Origin: Mesotaenium endlicherianum
Lineage: Eukaryota; Streptophyta; Zygnematophyceae; Zygnematales; Mesotaeniaceae
DNA: 28,226 bases
Reading direction: 5' to 3'
NCBI GenBank assembly: GCA_009602735.1
Contig: WELA01006070.1
Coordinates: 330,682-358,907 of the forward strand
Part shown: positions 1 through 10,003 of the stretch, piece after piece
Layout: the number at the start of each line of letters is the position of its first letter
Numbering within the stretch: the stretch's first letter is position 1
Translations under genes and position numbers: made by a program
Notes under the pieces: model-generated
Told to the model about the DNA's origin: nothing
The model's database searches: none
The model's input: the letters and a program-made list of their open reading frames with translations, nothing else

Positions 1-62
<62 letters not shown>
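1..62. repeat. (AG)n microsatellite at left edge
   Basis: An uninterrupted alternating AG tract fills the first 62 bases and runs off the left end. A similar tract in the same orientation closes the right end of the window, which suggests contig ends caused by simple repeats. No coding content. Confidence 0.97.
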
Positions 63-69
<7 letters not shown>

Positions 70-305
70 TTTATAGAATTAGTGCTTGTGAGAGTTGCAC
101 TCACAATGACTCTTGCAGGTATTTTTACCTGTTCAACATGAGGCACTTGAGTGCTTCGAGTCACCACCTAGGGCACCGTCATGTCAACAAAAACGGTCAA
201 ATGGCATTTGACCAAATGCTCAAAATCATGTCGTGTGGCAATTTTGAGACTTTTGACGAATCGTAACGAACCGTTTCGCGTCGAATTGGCGTAGTCGCGT
301 CCTCT

Positions 306-430
306 GAATAGACGCGATTGTTCGTCTTCATGTCTTAGTTTCTTTCGAATAGACGTGAATAATCGCGGTCATGTCTTCTTGATGTTTTCAATAGACGTGA
401 CCGTTCGTCGTGCGCACATGCTTTCGTCAT
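306..430. repeat. three degenerate ~41-bp tandem units
   Basis: The motif AATAGACG(T/C)GA recurs at 307, 348 and 390, a period of 41 to 42 bases. Each copy is followed by related TCGTC / TCATGTCTT / TTTC stretches. The copies are diverged, so this is an old short tandem array or part of a longer unidentified repeat. It sits directly upstream of the tRNA-like segment. Confidence 0.6.
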
Positions 431-454
431 GACCGAGTAGTTGTCATAACTACT

Positions 455-518
455 TCGCCAATTGGTTAGGTGTGATCGTCTCAAACGAGAGGTCGCGGGT
501 TCGAATCCGCATGGATGC
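455..518 (+). repeat. tRNA-like segment with Pol III B box (SINE-like or tRNA relic)
   Basis: A perfect B-box core, GGTTCGAATCC, lies at 498-508. A D-arm-like A-box candidate, CGCCAATTGGTTAGG, lies at 456-470, and the spacing is tRNA-like. A full tRNA does not fold: the T-arm stem is out of register by one base, as if a C were missing after GGTTCGAATCC, and no 5' strand pairs with the expected acceptor end near 511-517. It is best read as a tRNA-derived short interspersed element head or a decayed tRNA gene, not a working tRNA. Confidence 0.45.
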
Positions 519-520
519 AA

Positions 521-3500
521 AGTAACTTTGCATAATCATTTCGTTTGAGTTTTACGACTTCGTTCGATTTAACAACTCGTCTGTAATCTAAAGTTGGTGA
601 TTGTGCATTATCCGATAATGACCATCTAGATAATCTTATCAATCCATATTTGATTAGGTTATCATCTCATAATTAGTCAAAGAATTTGATGAATAATTAT
701 ATCGTACTGTTGCGAAGTAGTGAAATTACTTTATGACGCTTTTTGCAATAGCATCTTGGTCGTTTCGCTAATCGACCACGAATTAGTTGGCACACGCGTG
801 TGGCTATTAATTGACCAAGATGCAATCATTTATCAAATCATATATTGATAATTAACGTAACGTATTTTAGGCAATTGGGAAAACGTCCCAAATACGCCTG
901 AAATAGCTTGGAGCATTACAATGTCGACATTTTAGACTCACCGCGCTTAGTTTTGAGACAATCTATGTCTATTTTCTTGTTGTTTGTCTTTAATCAATAT
1001 CTTCCCTTTTTTGTATCCGCCTCACCCAATATTTGTAGCGACCAATTCATTCCCCACCCAAAAATAATCATTCCAGACCATTTCTCAGGCAATTGCTAGT
1101 GATTGCTTAGGAATCTTAGCTCAATACAGGCCAAGTCCCTGGACGTGTTTCAATGTGTGAGCACAGCCGTATAAATTGTAATGTCATTGTAGCAATACAA
1201 ATAAAAGCAACTCGAGGTACTTCAGTTACGTATTTGCTTGGTAGTTATGAGATTTTTAACATCACTTTGCGAGCGCTTGTAAACATTACAGAAGAATTCA
1301 ACTTAAGGTACTTTAATCACGAATCTTGTAATAAAAATTAAACCAATACATGCACGCTTCGTCAGCTAGTTGCTACACTTTTCTTACCTACAAGTACGTA
1401 CATCCCAGACACTTATGTTGCGCCGCTGCAAACAGTAAAGAGTGTGGCTTACAAGATTGAAAAGATCATTGTACCGTGGACTAGACCTCTTAGCACCCTT
1501 GTAATTAAAGAGATGCAAATTTTGGTAGCATGGCAAAAAACAAAACAAGACTTTTACGTTTTTTGATAGCGTATTTAAATTATGCTAAGAATATATAAAA
1601 ATACATGGTGTTATAAGTCGCTCACAAACTATTAGATGACTATTTTACAAGTTTGCACACTGAATGCTTTGAAAACATACAACCAACAAAGACATGGCTT
1701 CTACAAGTTACCATGGCTAGATGAAAGGAGCAGAGTGCCCTAGTGGAAGCGTAGTTACTCGCGAGGAAGAGAACTAGTTGCTATCATGCTAAAGAGTGCA
1801 GCGGCATATCACTAAGAAAGCTTAGAAAAATTACTTGACATTTTGACTAGCAAAAACCTGCTCAAAAATGATGTAGGATGAAAGGCCTTGTCATTACAAA
1901 CTCGTATAAATTTACAGAAATGAAAACTGATAAGAAACAAAGAAGTTATGTCTATTTATAATTTTATGCCCAAGTGCTCCTCTCTAGGTGGAAGCTACGG
2001 AACCTCCTAAACATTTGTCAGTTTTTCCGTTCCTGAATATTCGTGAGTATGCCAAATTAGTCTCATCTGACGTGTCGGGTCGAATTGACGTCCACATACA
2101 TGCATCGACATTACTAGAATATTGTATCTTAGGAGCGCTAGGCTAAACCGAAACTTCTAGGTAAATCGACCTAGTCGGCACTCCGCGTCAACCAAACTTA
2201 CGTGAAGGTTCAAGTTCACTCTAACGGGCCAGATCGCTTGACGCTGTCGGTCAATCCGACGGTCGCGCTCACCGCAAATTACGGACAGTCGTCAACCGAC
2301 CTCAAAACTAATTAAACTTCGGAAATCCATTAGTCTCTCGAGTCTCAATACTTGACCAAAATCGATGAAGTTTATATCAAAATGACCACAAAAATAAACT
2401 CTACACTACTATGCAATCAAATTATACTCTCAAGGAGCTCAAAAATGCACTTTATAGACCTATGACCTTACACCAACTAGAGTTGTCCAGATTATCTAAA
2501 AATGTTGTTCAAAATTATCTAATACATGAAGAGAAAACAACATATTGATTCATTCAAATCAATGTGTGATACTAGTTTATTTTTGCATCAATTTTGGGTA
2601 AGATTCGTCCACCATTTACGTTCTAAATGCTTGTGTTTTAATGGTCTATGTATTGTGCTTAGATATACCGTGATAAGCCAATAATTCTATGCGAAAACCA
2701 ATTGCATTCTCTTCTACATATGTTTAAGATAGCCTGCCCCCAACAATTATAATATGTGAAGTCCTCCATTGTAGCCCGCCGATGGCATTGTGTAAGTGAT
2801 CAAGTGAAGTAAAAGCAGCATATTTATTCCTACTATGTTTCAGGTTTCACTTGTGTCTTCTTGAAGTGCATTCAAATTGTATCAACCACCTTATAGCCCC
2901 ACTCCATAGTTGTAATAAGTAAAATCACAATTATCACTCTCATGCAAGGGCAGTTGTCATCAACATGTTCTTTGCTATCCACGATCTTTTTGGGCCATAC
3001 CTCATTAATGATTTCATTTATAGTATGCAATGTTGTAAATGGTGCTGACAAATCTCCTACAAGTTTACCACATAATCTTCCCTCTTTTGCATATTTTAAA
3101 AAATTTCTTATTGGTATGCATTGCTATCTTGCATTTTCATGCATGTTTAAATTTAATTGTGGCAAAGCTTGCTAATACATAGTGGGGAGGAGGACTTACA
3201 CTTGAGATTCGTACGTCTTAGTTATCACGTCACGACCACCAAGATTCGTTTTTCACGCGCATTTGCAATTTAATGAATCACATCATTCACATTTGCGATC
3301 TCTTGAAGGAGTTGGAGATGGTAGAAATACTTATTTGGATGCATGGTTGAAACGAGGTTTATTGACTTAAGAGGATAGACCATACCTCCTCTAATTTACT
3401 TCTTGTATTGAGTTACGGGCGAGAAGGTGTGACCGTGATGATAGAATAATAAAAAGTATTTCTAATTTACACCAATTGACCATAATTGTCATGTATGAGA

Positions 3501-5035
3501 GTTGACCGACATCCTGACCAACTTGAAAGCAATTCAAAGGACATCCTTGTCAACATGTTTGGAGAGGTGATAGCAGGCAGTAGTGTCATGTTCATGTGGG
3601 CTAAGATTGCTATCACATAGAAAATTTGATGTCATGTTGATTCATCACGATTTATGCCACCAGGCACCAAAGGGTTTAAGACGTAATCTAAGCATTATCG
3701 CGGTTTCAAGTTGCTAATCCGGCTCTGCTTGCTATGATAATACAACACGATTACGCTTCAAAAATCTAGTGCTCGACGTATGAGTCCCGTGAATCTAAGG
3801 GCTTTGAGGAAAGATTAGGAAGTAAATCGAGTTTCTCGAGTGGCACGAGGCCGATGTGAAATGGGCACGCCTGATATCAACTGATGCGCACGGCTGGGCA
3901 CTAAACCAGGGAAAGAGCTGCATCGATAACGTGTCGAGTGCAGTCGAGTGCTGTTGAGCTTGTGTTCAACGATTGACACAAGTTTGGGCTTCCATTTGCT
4001 CTCATTTGTTGTCACTAACGTAATTCAGAAGCAGCCAAAAAGAGTTCACTCAAAAAATGTGAAATGTTGTCGTTTGACAATCTGGACGAATGTGGACTCA
4101 AAGCGACAGGCTGGAAGTTGTAGTCGAGGAGTGAGTCTGTTAAGGCCAAGTCAGATCCGAGCGACGACGACCGGAGCGACGGAGCGATCTGGAGAGATTC
4201 AATCGCAACAGCTGACAGTCCCTGAGATGCATGCTTAGCTGCCACTCTGTTGATATTCAGACAACTTCTGGCTTGCTCTTGTTTTAGATACCGACAAAAA
4301 ACGAGGGCGCAATTTACTGGCAAGACCACGCCCAGACAACAAGGAGTGCCGACTTCCGCATGTGAAAAATGACTGAATATGACCAGCAGGTTGCAACCTG
4401 GAAATTTTGCGCGTCCCAGCGAGGCAAAAGCTCATAGGAGATGACGAATCGCAACGAATTATGATTCTTGACGGCTTTGATTGGTGCTGAAGATAGCGAG
4501 CGCGTGATTAAGGAGCTAGAGATGGCAGGCCTCTTGGCAAACTGTAATCGGGTTTAATGTTGCTGATGCTTGCGGACGAAATTTATTCGCGTATGATTCT
4601 GCCCATGCGCCGCAGTTACGGGCGGCACATACGTGTGCCACGCCAGCCGATATATGAGATCGCGGTCGTGTCGGTGGCAGTTGGACCACCTTCATTATTT
4701 CAACCCGAATGTGCCGTACAGGATGCCAATCTTAGCCAATCTGCACTGATCTGCACATTTCTGCACAAAATTGACTCTTGCGGTGCATTCATGACACTTC
4801 GGAACAAGTCAAACACCAGGGCCCTTTCATTTACAAGTTGCTCCAATCACTGAAGATAAGGAGCTACATAAATCAGCACAGGAGCCCATCGTAGTCTTTA
4901 GTAAATCACTCCCAATAAAATTGCTGAAAATTGTCCAGCTTCTGCACAACATTGACTAGTACAATAAGGGATTCCTCTTGAACTGCTGCAATTGGAGCGC
5001 CCATAACAGGTCTTAGGGATTAGTCAAACAATACA
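521..5035. other. AT-rich intergenic DNA and MYB upstream region
   Basis: Apart from the foldback at 751-823, I see no gene here. The open frames are short, have no recognisable domains and resemble chance AT-rich frames (for example 2942-3175). The last few hundred bases before 5036 must hold the MYB promoter and 5' UTR. I find no clear TATA box there, so I place no start site. No transposon coding sequence or long terminal repeat was recognised. Confidence 0.6.
751..823. repeat. 73-bp nested inverted repeat
   Basis: Perfect 11-base arms GCATCTTGGTC (751-761) and GACCAAGATGC (813-823) enclose a 51-base loop. The loop contains a perfect 12-base palindrome, CACACGCGTGTG (791-802), and a second short stem, GGTCG/CGACC (758-762 with 773-777). 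It could form a hairpin or cruciform or be a miniature foldback element; no target-site duplication is evident. Confidence 0.7.
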
Positions 5036-7645
5036 ATGACTCGGTCACCGTGTTGTGAAAAGTCAGGACTAAAGAAGGGACCATGGACGCCAGAAGAGGA
5101 TGAGAAGCTGGTTGCTTATATTAACGAGAACGGCGAGGGAAACTGGAGTTCTGTTCCCAAAAAAGCTGGTGCGTATCTGGTGGTGGGCTCATGCTAGTTC
5201 TTTCATATGCCGGAAGACCAGCCGCTGTGAGAATGTGTGACCTATTTTTATGCGAACAGGACATCGGCAGCTGCCTCTTAGCACTAACTAATCCGCCCGT
5301 CTCGTTTGCATCATTTAACAGAAGACACCATGTGTCTGTTTGTCTTTACAGGTCTACTGAGGTGTGGTAAGAGTTGCCGTCTTCGATGGGCTAACTACCT
5401 TCGCCCAGATCTGAAGAGAGGCGTCTTCACTGAGGAGGAGGAGAAGCTTATTCTGGATTTGCACAAAGCCATGGGCAACAGGTGACTTTCTAAGTGGACA
5501 TGCTCCCTCGATGATTAAGGCATCAAAACCTCTGTAGTATGGAGTACGGCACGTGGGAAGGGGAGGGCCTGTTGCTGATCTGTTCTGTTTTTCATTATTT
5601 TGACAGGTGGGCAAAAATTGCGTTGGAGTTACCTGGACGGACAGACAATGACATTAAGAACTACTGGAACACAAGGATAAAGAGGAAACTTAGAGATGCC
5701 GGCATTGATCCCATCTCACATATGCCGCTTTCTGAAGTTGATCCAGACTCTGGTAAGTGACAGCACACATTTGGACTTTGCTCTCTCATATTCATTATGC
5801 AGGTACATGGTCAGAGGTGGCATGACAATGAATGCCTGAAGCCCATCTGTATCTTTGTTGAGGCGATGCTTCTTCCTTCAGCTGACATTGTTCGTGGTGT
5901 TTGCAGCCTCCAAGCTCTCTGAGAAAGGCAGCAAGAGGGGACCACCTCCTGGCGAGTCGAGCAAGAAGTTGAAAGCAGCTGGAGCCAAAAAAAACTCGCC
6001 ACCGAAGAGGAGAAGACTTTATCTGGAGAAAGGAGACAAGGATGAAGAGGATGTTGATTATTACAGCATGGAGGCAGGAGATGGTGAAAGCAAGGACGTT
6101 GTTGAGCAGAACTGTGATCAGGCTGTCAAGGTGGGAGAGCTTGGGGTTTTTCCGAGGCCAAATGGTGACTATGAGACGACTGATGACGAGTCAGTAGGAG
6201 AAAGCGATGACGAGGAGCAGCATAGTGAGCAGCATAGTTTCTCAAGTGCTGATAGCATGGATGGAATGGGAGCAAGTGCTCCTGTTTCTCCTACTAGTGT
6301 AATCAGATATCCACAGGAGAAAAACTTTGGGCATGGAAAAAGTCTCGCCATGAGGCCCGAGCTGACTTTAATCATTCCCGACAATTTTGGCAGTGACATT
6401 GCCTCTCCTGTATCCCTCCTTGGTCCTTTCACCTTGAAGGGCCGCGTTAATCAGGTCAAATTAGAAGCAAAGGCAGATCATGGGGCGAACTTGGAGGATC
6501 GCCCTTCTGGTGCTGTTGGTATTTCCACACCAGTTCTCATCAGTCCCAAGTAAGTTTGCCAGTTCCCTACTGTACCCTTCAAATTTCCTGGAGTGTTCAA
6601 CTAGAGCTGGCGGAGGTGATAAACTTGAGTGATGGGGGTTGGAAGTGTTGACAATGATTGAGTTTTGATAGAGAATTGATTACTAAAAGCATTTTCGCTT
6701 GCTGACATTTGGCATTTTGCACCTTTTTGTGGCAGCATTTTCAGCATGAGCGAAGTATGGACTTGGAACAATGCCAATCCTTATGCGTCAATTTCGTCTC
6801 CGAGATCGCCTTCTCCAGTTGCTAAGCTGCCTCTGAACTCGCCAATGGGAGATTTGACGTCGTATGATAAGTGCGTCGCTGCTGGACCATTTGAAGAGAT
6901 AACAGGTCGTATAGGCAATGGTAGTTTGGACTTGAAGCCTGAGGCAATTCCAGAGTTCATGATGGTTGGAGTTGAGGACATCTTAGAGGATGCTTGCTTC
7001 AGTCCAGAAGATGTTCCAGGTCCACATGTTGCTGCCATCAAGGAGGAAGTTGATCCAACAGGGGTAAGTGCAGCTTGCCATCGAAAAGCTCAAGTCAAAC
7101 TGCTTCAGTTGCAAGGACATGTGGAGGAGTTTCAGCACAGGTGTCCAGTTGTGGCTCAACCGGGTTTCCAATTGACAGTGACAATGCAGCATGAGCTAGT
7201 AGTTAAGAGGCAACACTGGGAGTGCTTAGCATATATTGGCAGCAAATGAAGTTTATGGTCTGTCTAGTCGCGGCAGCTGGCTAGTAGTGATTGATGGAAA
7301 GGATGTGATGGTGTACGACATGGAATGCCTTACCTTGGTGGGATTAGATAGGTGACTTTCAGTTACGTAAAGCTGTAACTTGGATGCAAATCCACAACTT
7401 TCTGACCTGGTTTGTTATTTGTGCTGCAGGTGTGGGCCCAATCAAGCCAACCCCTTTCTTCCTTATTGCCACAGAATTCCTGGATGGACTTCGATTTATC
7501 TGTCATGTTTGGTGGAAGCCCTCGAAAGGGAGCAGTTCCTGAGAGTGGTCACATGAGCTGCGCTCTTACAAAGTCTGGACTGAGTTTTATAAATCCATTT
7601 GATGTCAAGCATGGCGGTCATTTTGCGGCAAACACAGCAAACTAA
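5036..7645 (+). CDS. R2R3-MYB transcription factor (6 exons, 531 aa)
   Basis: A nuclear DNA-binding regulator. Exons: 5036-5168, 5352-5481, 5607-5752, 5907-6549, 6736-7063, 7430-7645. All introns are GT-AG and the phases agree. An in-frame TAG at 5021 supports the ATG at 5036. The protein opens MTRSPCCEK, the usual R2R3 start. R2 spans about residues 12-63 with tryptophans W17, W37 and W57. R3 spans about 66-116 with F70, W89 and W108. The two introns inside the repeats, a phase 1 intron at the codon for G45 and a phase 2 intron at the codon for R88, match the common plant R2R3 pattern. The segment [10 protein letters not shown] (residues 120-129) follows R3. A likely nuclear localisation signal, PPKRRR, lies near 168-173, followed by an acidic serine-rich stretch. 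The bHLH-interaction signature of R3 is not preserved (K and D at its acidic and basic positions). The rest of the C-terminal region (about 230-531) has no domain I recognise. Exact subgroup and target genes are unknown. Confidence 0.93.
6731..6745 (+). other. tandem in-frame splice acceptors, MYB intron 4
   Basis: Two AG acceptors lie nine bases apart, ending at 6735 and 6744. Either one joins the phase 2 end of exon 4 in frame. The upstream choice inserts Ile-Phe-Ser between the split Asn codon and Met; the downstream choice omits them. I used the upstream site because it follows a T-rich stretch, but both may be used. Confidence 0.55.
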
Positions 7646-8233
7646 ACCTTTTCTTTGGTTTGCAATTGGGAACATCTTGTAACCTAGAAAGCATGGGAGG
7701 GTCCAATCCAAAACTGTTTTTGGAAATAATGTAGGGGGGAGAGGTTTGGGAGTGCCACTGTCTGAAAGCTCTTCGGAGCTGCAACTGCGTAGTCCCAGTC
7801 ATTACAAGGTTGTGGAGGTGTTGCAGCCAACATCGCCAGTTCATACTTGTACATATAGAGGGTTCTGGAGGTGCAGAGGTAGTAAAGTCTCTTGTAGGTA
7901 TGTACGTCTGTAGGGATCAGGTGAAGTGATCAGGTGTGCATCTAGAGCTTTGCAGTAGGCTAACTTATGTGAGTCCTCCACGAATATTGGCTAGATTGTA
8001 AAGACAATAAGTATAGCTACCTAGACGTGAGTGGAAGAAGAGATTAATTGCACTAGGCATTGCATTAGGAACTAAGGCAAGGCATCTTTCATGGGCGCGT
8101 TTCCGCCATTCCCTTTCCTTCAGCCAAGTTTTTTAGTAATTTATTGCAGGCTGTTGCCGGTATATACCGTGCTCCTGGAGAAAGTGGAAGCTTGAGGCTT
8201 CTGTTTGTATGATCGACATTCACATTTTTTCAA

Positions 8234-8239
8234 AATAAA
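8234..8239 (+). terminator. possible MYB polyadenylation signal AATAAA
   Basis: A canonical AATAAA lies 589 bases downstream of the MYB stop, followed by A-rich sequence. It would give a long but possible 3' UTR. Plant poly(A) signals are loose, so a closer non-canonical site cannot be excluded. Confidence 0.3.
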
Positions 8240-9882
8240 GGACAAAAAAAATAAAAATCCCTGACTTACAGTGAGCTTGGGTGTGATTGTAGGCCCTGTT
8301 GTTAGTCCGCAGTCCTCTGTGTGGGTGGGAAGGCCTGCATGCTCACTGTTTTGCTGTTGCTACTGCCTGCTCACAACGTATGAAATAGTGAGCTGATGCT
8401 GTAGGAGTTTATCTACATAAGCCCTGCATGCTGTTTTTTGTTCAGATGATAGCATACCAATTGAACAGAAACCAGAATAAGGGGTCTCAGGTCTTTTATT
8501 GGTCCCCCCTATTTGCTGGGGCTCAGATGTTGAAAGATTAAGACTAGCTATTAACTAGTTGATAAACCTCACTTCATGCATCTTAAAGTCTGAACGGGGC
8601 ATATACCTTTCCAAAATTTGACGTGGAATCCTGGATAATTTTAGAGTAGTTTACGTCCTCAAAGTGTACTGCCATGATGTAAAGTTTACATGAGTGAAAC
8701 TTTGTCTAACAACTTGTATTCAGATTGCACAACTTTAAGAGAGGTCATTGAATAGTAGGCGGGTAATAGATATTGTTATAAGTGGGTAGTGACATGCAGT
8801 ATGTTGCAATGCAGGTTTAAAGAATTACTCGTATTCACACTGTAAATTAAAGTTTTCTAAGTATGCACCACTACCGTAAGTATTCACTTTTTAACATATA
8901 GTATAAAATGTCATTCACACTACATTTGAATGTTTGCCGCTAGCTCAAGGAAGGATGTCTCTTTGAATTACCCTGCTACCTTTCCCTCACCACAATTGTA
9001 GCAACATAATGCACTGTTCCATTACCCACCTGCACACGCTTTAAACCCTTGCAACAGATCTCAAAAAGCAGGGCTGTGCAGACACCCAACAAACATTCAG
9101 ACAAACTGTACTCAAGCCAGATCGCAGACCAGTACTTCAGCCAAAGATTAGTTCTTTCTCACAGTACTCTCCTTGCTCCAGCCTTATCCAATGCAACTTA
9201 GCAACATAATTAAGAAACAAGCTTCAAAGAAAATCAATTAGCATGCAAGCAATCCCAATGGCGAGTAAAACAACTAGTACACATTTTAATGAGAGTACCT
9301 CGGTCTAGACCATCCAGAAGCAGCAAGTTCCTCGCTACACTACCCACAAAATTCCCTGCAAGTAAGTAGGAACGAAGAATGAAAAGGAACGACCTGCGGA
9401 CATATCTAAGCCAGAAGCAACATGTTGACGCGAGGGAACCACATTTTGCTGACAAGGAGACTTGGCTTAGGCTACTTGCGCTGGGGTTGGTTCACATCGG
9501 GTAAGACTGGTGCACTGCTCCTCATGGCCTTCCGCGTGTCAGGGCAAAAATGTGCAGAAACTGCCTGGCTTTAAGACTGCCACTGGTTATTTCTGGCCTG
9601 TTGTACGCTCAGGCTTTATAGAACTTGGCAGAAACCGCCTGGGCAAAGGTGTATCACGAAGGCAAAAGCAAACCAACTCTACAATCTCACTTTTTTTAGT
9701 CTCACCCTGCGCCTCTGGCATTCTCTCGTACCCCCTATTCCAAGGTCAGAGTTTCGCGTGCAAACGTCCGTAGATCGGATGCTGGAACATTTCATCGCGT
9801 AAACTCACTTGGACAGCATTCCACAAATAAATTGTGTGAGTAGGCAACGGAAGGCATGAGTACTGTAGCAGACAAGGAGCAT

Positions 9883-9888
9883 TTTATT
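9883..9888 (-). terminator. likely ALG7 polyadenylation signal AATAAA
   Basis: The minus strand reads AATAAA here, about 115 bases beyond the TAG at 10004-10006. It is the nearest canonical signal in the transcribed direction and supports the assignment of the short terminal exon. Confidence 0.45.
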
Positions 9889-10003
9889 TTTGGAAGTATG
9901 TAATAACTGCTTGCAGTCGTATCTCACAAATGACGTTTGGACAGAGGCCTGTGAAGGAAAATAAATGAATGCCGTCAAATGGCAGCCATTGTGACATTCT
10001 CCA

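Larger units (their letters stand above)
7646..10003. other. MYB 3' UTR and convergent intergenic region
   Basis: This lies between the convergent MYB and ALG7 genes. The first several hundred bases are probably MYB 3' UTR, and the last hundred or so are ALG7 3' UTR on the other strand. No open frame here has recognisable homology or coherent splice structure. I see no repeat or RNA gene. Confidence 0.6.

Noticed and set aside
440..518. Functional tRNA gene
   Set aside because: The T-stem is out of register and no acceptor stem can be paired, so only a tRNA-like remnant is supported.
2942..3175. 77-codon plus-strand frame in AT-rich DNA
   Set aside because: Composition is like the surrounding noncoding DNA and there is no homology I recognise.
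4015..4329. 104-codon minus-strand frame and its overlapping neighbours
   Set aside because: No recognisable domain; several frames overlap equally well on both strands, and there is no splice-supported continuation.
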